Assembly (NCBI RefSeq): GCF_041146795.1
Contig: NC_135170.1
Span: forward strand, 27,708,033-27,772,032
DNA: 64,000 bases
From: Maylandia zebra
Lineage: Eukaryota; Chordata; Actinopteri; Cichliformes; Cichlidae
Reading direction: 5' to 3'
The notes beneath the pieces are model-generated. The model ran no database searches. It was not told the DNA's origin and saw only the letters and a program-made list of their open reading frames with translations. Position 1 is the stretch's first letter. Each line of letters starts with the position of its first letter. This document shows, one piece after another, positions 35,521 to 50,500 of this stretch. A program made the translations under genes and the position numbers.

Positions 35521-37539
35521 GGTTAAGTATATGTCACTTTTTTTAATGGCTCCCCCCTTGCTCAGAGATTGGGATTGCGGTAATCGGGGGGGAAATATAC
35601 CATCGCTTTGCTTTGCTGATTGTAAATGTGTTCGGAAATGGTTGCTGGGATTCCCTCTGTGTCCTCTGACGGTAGGGGAAATGTTTACGGGTGCTTATGC
35701 TGTGTGTTTAGTTTAGCAGCTGTTAGCGGGTACACCACAGATATTATTAGTGTGACAAAGTTGTGCACTTGTCGGTCGGCTGCTGATAGGCCTGGCTCGC
35801 TCTCTCCCTCTATGTGTGTGTGTGTGTGTGTGTGTGTGGAGTTTGTTTCTGGCTCCCCTCCCCCACTCGCTGTCGTTCTGCTCATTCTGGAGAGGCCAAG
35901 ACATGGATGTGATGAGAGGCTCACTTCAAAGGAACAACCCAACTGACACGGTTTCAGAAAAAAGGGTCATTTTTCCCCTGTTTTAACTCGACTCTGACCG
36001 GCGGAAATTGTATGGAATCCCTTCTAAATATACCTCCGCCGGAGCCGCACACCTGAGAGCACAGAAGGTTCATTTATATATTAATACGCGGATGCATCGT
36101 CTTTACAGGTAGCAGCAGTTTGCCCGGGTGATTTATTCCTACCAGCATCGTTAATAGGCCTGAAACGCTCGTTTTCTTGGAGGGGAGGGCTAATTTTCAT
36201 TCCAGCACATCTGGCCTGATGCACAGTGCACGTGCTGCTCACACTCCAGGGCTCTGCAGCGAGCAGAGCCGCTGCTGCCAGTTTTGTCTTCATACAGCCT
36301 TTGTTCAATCAGAAAGAAAAGATTTGTATCAGTACTGAACCAGACAAGAGAGTGGGTGTGCCCTAAAGGGAAGGGTGATCTTGCTACAGTAAACCCACCT
36401 GTCATTTGTTCTGAAATCATAATTTGGCAACATTTATATTTAATCCTATTAGTCAACAAGTAGGCTGCACTGGGATTTCGATTGGGAAGTGATTTAGGCT
36501 GAAGTCAGGGCTATTTGCGTTCAGCTTCTCTACCCGTGATTTGGATCTGCTTGCAGCTGTCAAGAAGTAGTGGATATGTAGTGGAGCTGCTGTGGATATG
36601 TGAATTTAAAGGGTCAGCTGTGGCTGCATTAGACCTTAAATTGAATCCTGACACAGTATCTGGGAAGCTTAGCCATAAGCTAAGCAGTCCGGACTGCGTA
36701 GAGGTGGAGATCCGGGCTCTACGGTGTCGTTCCTCAGCAAAAAAGCAGCACACTTGGTTATTACACAAAGACTAAGATGTGTCCTTGATCCCTAAAATCA
36801 TTTGATACACCATCCCAGGTCCTTCCCTAACACCAGGGGGTATCATATAAAACGAGAATATGGCATAAGGATGTAGAATGTGTCATTTGCAGTACTGCTA
36901 TGTCAGCTAGTGGGAAATAGACTTGGGCTGCTTCATTATCAATTTAATTTTGTAAACCCCAAGTGAATTTTCACCCTTCCAATACTAATTTGAATGAAAC
37001 TGGAATAGATGTGTGAGCTAATGATATGCATTTGCTACACTGTATTCATACTGCTGTCTAGTAAAAATACGCCTCTAGACTTTCGGCGCATATTAAAGGC
37101 CTAATAGCTGTAGATTTCGATTTCTGCTCAGGTTTGCAGATTGAATGTCGAATATCTGATCCTAGCGCATGAATGCTTTTCTTTCACTTTATGCTTTTTT
37201 GATTATAAAGTACCGCTGTACTGATTTTTACTGTGGGTGTGTTATTGGACATGACTCAAATGTGAGATCAATGTGCTTTAGGGCTTTAGAGTAGTTTTCA
37301 AAAGCTGACACAGAAATAAGTGATATTTATTTACCTGCTTTAAAAAAATCCGGCAAAAGAAAAAGCCCAAAAACCACATTGGTATTCTATTGATTGTGAA
37401 TTTCTCAGTGTGGAATAAATTGTATTGTAAAAACCTCAGAGCAATGTTACACTGTTAGTGCCCTGTCACTGAGTAGCAAAAGACTGCCTTTCTATGACGT
37501 GTTGAAGCTGCATCTCATTATAAATTTTCCTCCTTGCAG
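35521..37539 (+). other. axin1: axin1 intron 1 (5' UTR intron)
   Basis: About 2.0 kb between the proposed non-coding first exon and the exon containing the start codon. It may hold promoter elements in its CpG-richer first 600 bp; no coding sequence is apparent. Confidence 0.4.
35811..35837 (+). repeat. (TG)n microsatellite in axin1 intron 1
   Basis: About 13 TG units downstream of the proposed first exon. Confidence 0.9.
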
Positions 37540-37630
37540 GAGTTCTTTTGCAGTGGCATAAGTAGAACTCTGGATCGAATAGTTGTGCAGTGTGGGCTCT
37601 ACGGGGAAGTGGTATATGGATGCTGGGACT

Positions 37631-38511
37631 ATGAGCATAAGCGACAAACGGGGCTACTTAGCAGACCTAGGAGGCAGCTTCACTGAGGATGCTCCCAGAC
37701 CTCCTGTCCCCGGTGAAGAAGGAGAGCTCATATGCAGTGATGGTCGCCAGCACAGCAACCTCAGCTTCTCCTCGAAGAATGAGAGCCTCAAATGTGAGCC
37801 GTCTGTGGCTACACCCAGGCGATCTGACTTGGACCTGGGTTACGAGCCGGAGGGCAGCGCTTCGCCAACACCACCCTACTTAAAGTGGGCGGAATCTCTT
37901 CATTCTCTCCTGGATGACCAGGATGGCATCCTGCTGTTTAGGACGTTCCTCAAGCAAGAGGAATGTGCAGATATGTTGGACTTCTGGTTTGCCTGCAGTG
38001 GTTTTCGGAAACTTGAAGCCAGTGAGGTTACTGAGGAGAAGAAGGTGAAACTGGCAAAGCTGATATATAAAAAATACATCCTGGACAACAATGGGATTGT
38101 CTCTAGACAGATCAAACCAGCTACAAAGTCCTTCATCAGAGACTGTGTGATGAAGCTTCACATTGATCCTGCCATGTTTGATCAGGCTCAGACTGAAATA
38201 CAGACTATGATGGAGGAAAATACCTATCCATTATTCCTTAAATCTGACCTATATTTGGAATACACACGGACAGGGGGTGAAAGCCCAAAGTTGTACAGTG
38301 ACCAGAGCTCGGTTTCTGGCAATGGAAAGGGGCTATCGAGCTATTTACCACCTTTAAAGGAGTATGAGGAATGGAGATGCGACCAAGGACCAGAGGAGCT
38401 GCCTGAGTGCGACCCCACGCCAAGCAGCCGTCTGACTCAGAAGCTGCTGATGGAGACGGCACAGCAACGAGTTGCCAACAGCACAAGATTCCAGGACAGT
38501 CACGAGTACAG
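37631..38511 (+). CDS. axin1: axin1 coding exon 1 (tankyrase motif and RGS domain)
   Basis: It holds the start codon, the tankyrase-binding motif RPPVPGEE, a second tankyrase-contact region around LDLGYEPEG, and the whole RGS domain. An acceptor at 37538-37539 places the exon's 5' end near 37540. The donor GTAAAT is at 38512; phase 2. Confidence 0.95.
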
Positions 38512-41500
38512 GTAAATCCTCTGAGCAATCGAAAAAGCTTCACTTCAGTTTTAGCTGCACAGCATTCCTCTGAAAACTGCTGAATTAGAAAAATAAAAAA
38601 GCCCTGAAACTGCACACCAGCACTTGGGCTGATGTGACTGTGAGTGTAGCTCAGGAGATGGCAAAGACTGTGTGTGAAGAGAGTTTTAAGTATTTGCACT
38701 TATGGTGGTGAACAAATCTCAGAAGATAATAAGGCTGCATTACCGACTGTTTGGAGGTTGCAGCAGAAATCTCTGTGGTGCTTGTGAGGGCGCTCTAATA
38801 ATCATGTGTTTTGCTTAGGCACTGGAACAGACTTTGTATTGAAAGAGTCAAACAATGATTTTGTTTAAGGAGGAGTTCTCCTGAAATCATTGACCCTGGA
38901 GTTTGTAATCTTTGCCTTCCCTTTCCTCTGTATATGAGGGCTCCATAATAAAATATTGCAAAAATCCTGTTTGACTGTTTAGTCTAGAGCTCCCAAACAT
39001 TTTTTTACTGTTAGCCAGGGCTGTTAATAGATCCTTAAAGTAGGGATCCTTTTTGAATTTTAATTCACAAAAATATTAAAATCTTCACAACAATATGACA
39101 TGTTGGAATGCACAATCCTATATGATCTTTTTTCAGTTTACACATCTGCTACAAGCTTTCAGTACATTACATGGTCAATAGTGCAGCTTAAAGTCAAAGA
39201 AAATATGCTAATAAAAAGTGGAATGTGTTATGTAGAATTGGGACAAAGTTCATTTTTTGTATTCTGAAGCACATCAGCTGCATACCAATGTCCAGGTCTA
39301 CAAAGTCTTGGCTTTTTAGCGCCAGTCAAGTGTTGAGTCGAGGTGTACTGTTTTGTGTTTGCCTGTCATGCTCCTGCACATGCTCTTGTTGTTCACAGTA
39401 TTTATTCCAGTGCTGATATTTCTGATTGCATTGTTAACAGCTGAACAGAACTGGTGGTTTATTAAATTACCTATAGCTATGTGCTGTTATATTTGGTAAT
39501 GTCTGCATGAGTGAACTGGAAATGCCCCGGAAGACCAAGTCTGATTAATCAAACAAGACAAATCTTCACTGATGCAACACTTGGATTTCTTTCTTGTTCT
39601 TTTTTTTTTGTATAGGCTGGCCTTAGGTTGTTGGTAATCTTTTCCTTGATTTTTAAATATGCATAATAGTGCAAATAATTAATAGCTTGGAGCTGTATGA
39701 AGGGAAAGAAAACTTTGGTTTAAGGTTGGTTATATTACAGAATGTACTGGATATATGTGGGTAGATCTCAGTGATATTTTATGCATGGAACCTTTCCAAC
39801 ATACAGCAGTCGAGAGACTGGCAGAAAGAAGTGATATTTTATTGGCTTTGGTAGGTTCTGAGTATTTAGACCAGGATCTAGATGATTCAAAGGCAAAGGA
39901 AATTATAATCCTGTTAAATTAAAAAAAAAAAGCAGCTTAGAAACAGAAACTTTGTTACAAGGGCTGATAGGAAGTCAACTTCTAAAACTTAGTGTGAACT
40001 AAGGTTACGGCTTCAGCGGAGGGTTAAGGACTCTTGCAGTAAAAATGGCCAACAGAAGCATGTTTGGTGTGTGTCACTGTTGAAATCTCACAAGGAGCAC
40101 TTGTAGCATTGTTCGGTTATTGCTACAACGTAAATAGCTACATTGTAAGACTTTAACGCAATTGCCTAATTTGCTGTTATGTATAATTTTCAATTTGCAT
40201 CACTGTCAGACTACAAAAATGTTGCCATGTTTGACCTCTGTTCCTGCAGTAGCAGCGGTATGATGGTGGGGACAGGAATTTACATCAGCTGACAAACATA
40301 GAATACCTTACAGATAGAAAGTTCTCTGTTGCAGCAATATTGAACACAGCCCTGTACTATGTATCTGTGACTGAAAAAATCCCGATAATCATTTGGTCAG
40401 TTAAATAGCGTGAGCATGACTACTACCCTTTCTTTCTAAATTCGTTCACTGTGGGCACCTAGACTCTTACTAGCTGATATCTGAAGATTGCAGAATGCAA
40501 AAGGCTCTGTTGGAGGATATGAATGTTTGAAATCTTATCCAAAATATAGAAAGGAACAAAAAACAAAAAAAGCTTCTGCCGCAGGCATTTCGGGCGTTTG
40601 CTGGTGAAAATCTACACGGCAACTGATAAAGAGGTTTTAAGTTGTGATTGAAACACACTTGTGAGCTTATTTCCACATCATTATTTCAGCAATCAAGCAT
40701 TTGGCCAGAATTACAAAAAAGCATTTCATTTTTAAAGCATCACCCATTGGGTTTTTGTGAAACTAAATTTTACAGCAGTTTTGTCAGATCTCTTCAGAGA
40801 CAGGCAACAAGAGACATTAAATAGTCTTTCAGAACAGCTTTAAGAAATCAGATGACTTGAAAGAGAATAGCCTTTAAGTGCGTTAATGTTTTGGGAGATT
40901 TTTGCAATGTGAACGAGTCAGATTTGTTCTCATTAAAGTTAAAGTTATATTTCAAAGGCACGACTTCACTATATTTGTTATTTTCAATGAAAGTTGTTGT
41001 TGCCTCTGAGTAATATTAAAAGCCACCCCACAACAATCACCAGGCTTAAGTAGAGTTGAGTTGCACATGGAATAATAATATTAGTCACAATTTTTATATT
41101 GTGTAAGTTAGATAGAGATACTGAGATACTGTATTGCATTTTTCAAGTTAAAATCTTGAACTGCCAGTGCCACCCATGCTTTCTTCCTGGCTGGCAAAGA
41201 ATGCTGAAATGCACATGTTTCGAGAGCTATGCCTGAATGTATCGAAGAGACGAGTGTTCAGTGTTCGGTGACAGAGATGGTTCGATACGACTAATGGCCC
41301 TACGCTCATTATCGCGGGTGTCGTGTGCTGATTTTGACGTAGCTTCGTGTGTTGCATGCCAAAATCTTTGTGGCGCTTCAGCCAGTCAGGTCGTGTACCT
41401 CGCCGTTTTTGAAACCGGGTGCCAAAGCTGGGTTGAAGACACGAGTGTACGATCGTGTCGGGTTTTTTACGGCCACTTTAATGATATTCCAGCACAGAAG

Positions 41501-44500
41501 CTCAAAGACTTACAGATATACAGAGGAAGATTTTGCAACTTTTTGAAAACTTGAGAATTTGTGAATTTGCGAAAACTTTGCAAAAAAACAAAAAGTCAAA
41601 TCTTTGCTTCTGGTTTTGGCTTATTTTCCTTGTATATCAGTATTTATGTGCCAGTATTATCTGAGTTGCAACACCTATCATTCAGGAGAATACTGCAATT
41701 TGAGACAATGTTACAGTGGCGAGAAAAGTGACAATTGGGCCGGGAAAATCTGGCCTTAAAGAAAGCATCTATGTACCCAGTGAATGACTATCATTGAACA
41801 GAGGTGGTGGGTTAAGAAACCAGTAAACAGATAACACCTTTTCTTCTTTCAGTTGTATCAAAACTGTTACCACATACTCCACAATTACCAGTTTAAAGGT
41901 TTTGATAGAATGCAATTTTTATACTTGTACTAGCCCTTTGCTAACCTGGCGTTCTAATTATTCATAATTATAACATATTTATAAGCTAAATGTTAATGAA
42001 GTTGAGTGCAGTGATTTTGTTTTGAACTCTGGCTCTTAACAAGGAAACTCTTAACTCTCAAGGGAGACCTGGCCAAGATAGGCAGCAGCAGGTGTCTCAC
42101 AGTTACAGAAAAACATTTATAGAAATGTTTTCTAAAAATGTAAAAGGTTTTAAAAGAAGTTTCCCTAAATTTCATTAAATCTATGAGGAAGAATTGCATC
42201 TGGATGTGTCTGACATTTGACTGTCCAATACTCTGGTATTGAATTTGAAGAGTATGGCATGATGGTGCAGCAGTCAGCACTGTTGCCTCAGAGCAATAAG
42301 ATCCCTGATCAGGCCATCTGGAGTTTACATGTTCTCCAAGTTCCTGTGTTCTCCCAAAGTACTCCAGCTTCCCCCGACTATCCAAAAGCATGCACGTAAG
42401 GTGATCCTATAATTGTCCGTAGGTGTGAATGTGAGCGTGAATGGTCATCTCTGTGTTCCTGCTGTGGACTGGTGGTCTGTCCAGGTTGTACCCTGCCTTT
42501 TGCCCTATGACAGCTGGAATAGGCCCCAATGCCCTGTGACTCTGATTTGAGCCACAGGGCACACAGGGCATTTGAGTATTTTACATGCTGAAATGCTATC
42601 AAAAATGCTGTTGCTAGCCTTTCTTGCTCTCTGTTGCTCTTACTTTACTCTGGTTGAGAGCCTGTTTGTGTAAGCCATGCCAAAGAGATAGAAGTGCGAG
42701 TGACAGGATATTACAGCAGCAAAAAAATAAATAAAAAAGATAAAAACCTTTTACACTGTATGAACAAACGGAGTCATTCATAACTCGCAGTTAATGGCTG
42801 TTTATGGCCTTTGAAGCCTCTGCTTCCTTGTGCCAGACATTTTTCAGATGTGAATCACTGGCAGTCAGGTGGCGCGAGGGGTCAGGAGGGGTCAGGGGAT
42901 TGATATAAACTAGCATTAGGCTCACTGTCAAACTTGGGAAAACACTGTATAGTATTTGCAAATGACCTAAGTTGTGTATAATTGGTGGGCCTATATGAAC
43001 TTAAATCCAATCTCACTTATGCCAACAATGGCAAAAAATTAAGCAAATATGAAGAATTAAATCGAAGGACTCTCATGTTCTCCTATCCTCATTCCTGTGG
43101 TTGAAGATAGAAATCTTCATCCAGCTACAAGAGCTGCAGGTTCTGTTATAATAGTAGAGCTTTCTGACAGATGGAAAACATTTAAATGAGTATGTTACAG
43201 AAAATAAATAGCAGGAACAAATAAACTCCAGAATGTAGTGACATAGAGTTTATCCATCCTGCTTACTTCATCCTTACTTTGAGGCAAACTCAGTTTAAAA
43301 AAAAGCAAGATAAAATATCAATCAATCAATATTCATTCATGTATTGATTTGTTTTTATATGCAAATTGTATGTCCTCTGCTCCTTTATTCTTTGCTTCAA
43401 AGTTGTGAAGACAGCACACTGCTGCCTATACTGCACAAAAAACAAAACAAAACTGACTTCTCATTAATGCACTCAGTTCAACTGATTCTTGGCCTGAAGG
43501 CTGGTGTTTTACAAGATGTAGCATTTCTAATCTTGTTTATGTTGGTATGTTAACTACCTTAGAAATCATCCAAAAAACTTGAGGATGCCTTTCATATCTC
43601 GGTCTACTTCTGTTTGTTACCCTTTTGTCACCATGTCCTGTTTTTTGTTTTTTTCTTCTTTCTTTTTTCCCCTCATTTTTCCAGGCATGCACCATGTCGG
43701 GAGACAATCAACCCGTACTACGTCAACACTGGCCATGTTATGGCTCCTGCCACCAGCGCCAATGACAGTGAGCAACAGAGCATGTCCAGTGACGCAGACA
43801 CCATTTCCCTTACAGACAGCAGTGTGTATGTATTTTGGCTTCATCCAAACATTTCACACACAGTTGTACCAGTTAAAACAGGCTATGCAGGTTACAACTT
43901 TTAGGGGAATGACAGTTTTACCTTCACCAATAAAATAGACAGGATCCTATTATATGTGGGAATAGTATATATTTTAGTGCAACTTGGATTTCAGTGTTTT
44001 TAAGTCATTGCCAGTTGTGTGCTTTTGAATGAAGATATGCAAAATAAAGACTTTTAGTTGCAGATATGACACTGGGGAATTCAGCCAACGAAGCTTCAAA
44101 GCATGCACAACTGCACAAAAATGTTTTTGAAGCTGAATGGATTAGAGGCTGTTATCAGCTAACTGATCCAGGACTTCCAGAACAGGAAAAAAACCCCAGA
44201 ATGAGTAATATCATATAAAATGACACTCTTCTGCATGTGATATGTGACCATAATGTGCAACGCCGCTTGTGCAGAAGGGACACTATTAGCCTGTGAGCAT
44301 ACCTGTCCTGCTTTACGAATTAATCACTATCTAGGTGTTCATTTTAGGCACAAATTCTGTGAAAAGCTTTCAACTTCAAAGCTGCCTCTGTTGTTTATTC
44401 ATGAGCATGTTTTATGAAAATGTCTTTGTTTAATTCCAGAGACGGGGTTCCACCCTACAGATACCGCAAGCAGCATCGCCGCGAGATGCATGAAAGTGCC

Positions 44501-47500
44501 AGAGCAAATGGGCTAGTGCCACTACCTCATATTCCAGTGAGTTATTCATGGGTTATTTCCCTTTTCTCTCCATTTCTGCCTCGACACCTTTAGCTGTCGG
44601 TTCCTGGCTTATTTTTTTCTGCTCCGCCATTGGAGATGTGCATATTTAAGCTCTGCTGTGTCGCGGGGTCCTGTGATGGAGTATAAGAATAGCTGATGGT
44701 GAAAGAGTAGTCTGTCTAAATGCAGCTTGATGCTTTCCTAAGCTGCGTGCGCTTGAAGCCTAGTAGACATGAACCTTTCCCTGTGACAGCCTGATGCCTC
44801 CCTCTGCAGCTCCTGCTCTCTCTTGGTAGGAAACTCGAGCTCTAATTAGGCCTTGGAGTAAAGCGTCAAATTAAAATGCCTCATCCAGCCTCTCATTAAG
44901 ATGTAAGAATTGACTATATAGAAGAGCCCAAATCTCTACCCCTAACAAATTACTCTTCAGTTTTTTTTTAATAAGAAAAAACAGAGATTATGTTTTAAAT
45001 ATGTTTAAAGAAGAGTCTCTTGTCAAGTTATTTTTGCACTTACTGGATTCAAATCGGGGGCACAGTTTGAATAGGTAAGATTGCAGTGTAATTGCATACA
45101 CTGACAGGAGAAGAAATTGTACACTTTACAAAAAATCCCAAGACTAAAGTTGCAGTTCCTGTGTAATTAAGTAGAATTTCAGTAGAATTTATTTTATTTG
45201 AAATGACAATGTAATTATATTAACATACAAATACTTAAAGGTAGGTACACTAAAAAAGCAATCAAACAAGGAAATAAATTAAAGTGGTGGAAAAGTGGAA
45301 GGAAATCATGCAGTACTTAATATTATTTAAAACCTTATTTAAAAGAACAAAAAACAACATTAACTGTCTTTCTAAGGTGTTGGGCTAATGAATGCTGGCA
45401 CAACAGCTTTAGTGCTCATTGGTGTTAATTCTCGAGGTCCCAGGAACTCTACTGGACAGTTCTCCCAAAGCCTCCATTTAGAGTTTTTGTGACTGTGGTG
45501 TGTTAAATCTGCAGTCGGTTAACAAGGTTTAAATATGCCTATGGTAAAAGCAGTAGCATATGTTTTACATCATTTTGATATTCATCCCAACCCCCACAAG
45601 ACCTACGCATGACTGTCTTTCAATTCAGCAGACTACTTCCATCATGACAGACATGAAAGACGAACACCCGAAAAAGCAGGGGTCTAGTTGGGCCCAGCTA
45701 TGCCAGAAAAATGCTCCCACAGCATAACAGCTCTGGTGGATCCCCCTCACTGTAGGGACCAAGCATTCCTGCTTTAAATTGAATTTGTCACATATCTGTA
45801 GAATGAGGCCGTTATTAAATCTGGTCTAAATCTCTTTATGTCCTCACAAAGAAAGACACCTTTATCAAATATATGTATTATAATGTAAGTAAGTAAAATA
45901 ATGTAAGTGATGTATTTCTAAGATAACTGTGTTTATGAGAAAATGTGATTTGATCTTTATGTTAGTTAAATATATGAACTACATTGCCCTGTTGTTTTTA
46001 CAACGGGGCAATAGCCCTAATCAGTGCTAACAGCTGACCTGATTAGCTATTTTTGTGGGGGGGGCAATAATGCACAATGAACATTCATTCTTTAATTTAT
46101 TATTCATATCTTTTTTTTTGCACTTTAAGGTTTACTGTGTTGTGTTTTTTTTTTTTTTGTGTTTAGTGCCGACATGGGACAGTTTTCCAATTTCGTTGTG
46201 TTATTGTACGAGGTATGACTGTGCAATGACAATTAAGAGTTATCTTATCTTACTTTTATGTCAGAGAACCTCCTTAAGCAGCACAAACAATAATTTTGTG
46301 CCATTTTATTCCAACAAAACAGTTTTAGCTCATTAAAATTATCATTAATATTTTTAGTTCATGCCTTAAAACTTCAATAAGATTAACGTCTTGTCATTCA
46401 TACTTATGTTCTTTCTGTCATTGTCTTTTTCCATTAGTCAACCTCTCCTAAGGTTGTGCTGCCCTGATATTCTTCTGTAAAAGTTCTTTGTACAATATGG
46501 CAAGACACTTGTCAATGAAATATTATTAACTGAATTGAAGACTAAATGATTCAGATACCAAACTGGTGAGTCCCTACTGCTGGGGAGCAAACCCACATCT
46601 TCAGAAATAATTACTGTTAATACTTATTTTAAGGTTTTTCATGGTTCACACCAATCAGTCTTGAGCAAATACTCAGACTTGCAAGGTTAAGAGTATTTTA
46701 CAGCAGTGAATGAAGCATACTGAAAAAAAGCCCATCAGCTTTAGTGATATTTAGTGGTAAAGTTGTGGCACATTTGCTAATACTTAAATTTATTATCCCT
46801 TTGGTGTTTTTAACACTCAACACCATCTAGTTTAATGTCTTCCTGCTTATGTTTAAGCACTTTAATGTGATTGCTGAAAGGATGTTGGAGGCCAAGGTGG
46901 GAAAACATCCTGGGACTGCTGAAGTGGCTTTGACAGTAATGCAGCAGTGCTTACATTTTGACATTTCTTTCTCCAGCGCCCAAACCGGATTCCAAAGGAT
47001 ATACACGTGGAGCCAGAAAGGTTTGCTGCAGAGCTGATCAGGAGACTGGAGGGCGTACTGAAAGAGAGGGAGGCTCAGGAGAAACTAGAGGAACGACTGA
47101 AGAGAGTACAGTTGGTATGTTCTCTCTGTTTTCTGAAGAAGCGTATACTATTGAAAGAACAATCAGAAGCTGTATTTTGTTAATTCTGCCTAATTTATAT
47201 GAATAAGAAGCATCCTTTAGCGGTTTCTACAGAGGTTCAGGCTGAATGGAATCACGTGTTCACTGAATGACCTCTAATATAGTCTCAACAGTGCAGAGCT
47301 ACTGGTTACACATTCAAGTCATGTGAGGAAGTGTTAGGAGCTGAATATTGCTACTACTGTGTAACACAACTGAAGAATTTTAGTGATGAGGGGATAGGGG
47401 AAATTAAAGTATGAGTTCCTAAAGTTAAAAATGCTTTGGGGCAAAGGAACAATTCTTTTTTTATTTGCTATATCATCAGTAATATGTCAGCTAATAATGA

Positions 47501-50500
47501 AAAATGCAGTACAGTGACCTAAAGAACTAAACTTAAAACATTTTTTTCATTTGCAAAGCTTGAGTCAGAGATTGTTTGTGATTGCAACATGAAGGGCTGG
47601 TTTTAAAGATCACATTTAAAGTCCTCACAGTGCAAATGGTAAAATCAAAGAGCTCTGTTTTCCCAATTTACTAAGTTTGGTTTACTTTAATAAAAGAATA
47701 CTTGAATAGATTGTGAAAGCTTATTGAAAAGCAGATTGCTGGTTGAAGTGTAACAGTAGATTCTACCGATGCTTATTTCTGAGCCAGACTGTGAGGTGTG
47801 TGCTCGGCCGTTGAGCTTTAAGTCTTCAGTAACAAAGGAGACTTAAATCCACCTGGCCTTAATGAAATTAATGAGGCCAACCATTTGAATAGGGAATAAA
47901 AAACATTATGAATCACTTGGAGAATTCTGTCCTTGGCCTGTCAGCAATCTGGCTTTGTCTGTGAATCAGATGGAGCACCTGCACATTCCGCCACTTGTAA
48001 GCCTGGAACAGTGAGCCGCCTGTTTGATGTCACTTGAATGTTGATGAAATGGTTCCTGAAACCACAAATGAAATCTCCCTCAGTGTACGGTGCCAAGTAT
48101 TAAGTCTCAAGGCAGGCAATTTATGTGGGTAGCTATGAAAGGAAAGAAGGTGCCATCACGCAGCTGAAGGTTTGGCCTGTGGAAACGGGAGGCGAGGACG
48201 CCATTCATCAAGTAATACTTTGGAAATGTGAGCTTGGGTTTTAGCTTGTAAATGAGGATATCAGAAGCAGTAAAATGTGATATAGTTATGGTGTCTGTAG
48301 CATAAAATTAGATTTTTAAGGGTGTGCCATCTTGTTAAAAAATCCAAAATCTGATTCCATGACAATGCAACTTTTCAGCTTTCTACAGCTCCGTCATGCA
48401 TTCTGCACAAAATTTGATTAGGACTTCACATAATGTAATTATTGTACGGAGTAAGCAAATTATCGGCAAAAGATTGTGAGCAGGGCTCTCATTGATTCCT
48501 CGAAATATCTGCTCGTCTCTTCTTCATTGTTCTGTGTGGATTTTGTGGGCTCGGCTAGCGCAGATATCCGGATGGAACGCGGAGATGTAAAGAAACATCA
48601 ATTACTTAAAAACTTGCCAAAAAATACTTGGCCTGCATGGGTCATATTTTGCAATACAGCTGCATCTAAGAAAGCCGTGGGCATGAGAAAGTTAACTGCG
48701 TGTATGAACAGGCTGAGTTTCCTTTTCACACAGTTGGAGTAAGAGGATGGCGAGCACAGAGGCAGCGCTCAAAAGATGGTTTGGCATGTTTACAAGTGGA
48801 GATCTATTGAAGGTTGATTTAATTATTGACATAGCTGGCATGAAAGGTTTGAGCTTGTGCTGGTTAAAAATGAAAAGTAAAATCTGTCTTTCCATATATA
48901 CATATTCTCTCCTTTACCTTCTTTCTCTGCCAAAATGTTCCCACCTTTATACAGGAGGCAAAATAAAAGGCGTATGGTGCTCATTTCTCCACCTACAATA
49001 AAATGTTTTCTCTTTATCCAAATTTCCCCGGGAAATTATGATGAATATATTATTATCAGGGTAAAACTGAATGCTTAAGGTCTTTACTGTCACCCTGGAC
49101 AACCTACTGGCATGACTGTTGAGATTACAGGGGGCAGTAGGATTACATGATGACTGTGTCATCAGTTTTAACCACAAGCCAAGAGCCGTTGTTGTAAATA
49201 GGTGCTCATTTTGGTTTGGTGTAAACAACATGTGTTTGAATAGGTGGAGAAATAGTTTTAAAGTGCTCATGTAAATCTGCCCTTTGCTTAATGCTGCTTC
49301 GTTTAAATAGCCACGGGGCCTTATTGTATAGTAGTGAAGCATGCTAGTGCTAAGCTAAAATATCATTCACATCAAGGATTATGTGGAAACAAGTTAGAAG
49401 AGGGGAAATTATATATCATTCGTGATCCTGTCATGATCGGTAATCTCTGATAGGGATTTATTTTTTCAACCACGAGTATCAAATAAAAATGCTCGAGCTC
49501 AAGTGTGGATTTCTAGAGACATTACACTCCTAGAAGTTTACATTAAAAAAATCTAGTAATGTTTTATGATGGTTTGTTATGTCAGTATTTCATTTAGAAT
49601 AAAGTATTTCTGTTAACAGAGGCGTGAGATCCTGGGCCATATAGGAATAACAACATGACCATGCAGTTCTTGACCGGCATTCTCCGTTCACTCTTTCCGT
49701 TTAACATTGCACGTCCTGCACTTCCTACAGTGCCTGCTTATCAAAACCTATTATGAAAGCCTGCAGCACCCCACCCTTTAAATCCCCCTGGAGACGAGTC
49801 TGTCAGAGAGTTTTGTCCCAGTCAGTCAGCGCTCGAGCTGTAGCAATTCTGCTTGTCATGACACGAAGCCACAGAAATATGCTATTTGGATGCTGAAACG
49901 GTTGTATTCATAGATTGTCTCCAAACTGCTGCATTAAGAAGGAGAACACACATTTCAACTTAAGGTTAAACCTGCCATCTTCAGGTTGAAATAAGTACTG
50001 CAGCTGCAGCCTGGTGGAATAGCATCAGTTGTGCTGATAGTGCACATGGAACACAGCTGGTGAATAAATAAAATGCACATTTACATATTTTGTATTTCTT
50101 TGCTATATGATTTAAACATTCATTGTAATCCATGCTACGAGTATATATACATTATTTATAAATTAGGTTAGCCTTTTTTGTGTTTTCTTTGTGTTATATG
50201 TTGTGTTTATCTTTATTTAGATTTTTATTTCAAGGTTTTATCTTTTACATTGTGCGTATATGTGTTTGTGCTAAAGGAAGAGGAGGCTGACGAAGTCATG
50301 ATGGCCACAGCAACATCATTATCCAGTCACAGGTTCCCCCCTGGTGCTTATTCACAGAATTACAACCCTCGCTATGCTGACAACACCTACAGCGCTCCTT
50401 TTGTCGGAGATGCTCATGAAGAAAACCCAGAGAGCATCTTGGACGACCACGTGCAGCGAGTCATGAAGACCCCGGGCTGCCAGTCGCCGGGAACCGGCCG

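Larger units (their letters stand above)
38512..43684 (+). other. axin1: axin1 intron after coding exon 1
   Basis: It contains an unclassified CG-richer island (41230-41560) and a teleost interspersed repeat (42252-42540). No exon-like sequence was seen. Confidence 0.7.

Noticed and set aside
37583-37630. In-frame extension upstream of the chosen axin1 start
   Set aside because: The first codon is TTG. The ATG at 37616 has a weak context and the extension does not resemble known axin1 N termini, whereas 37631 does.
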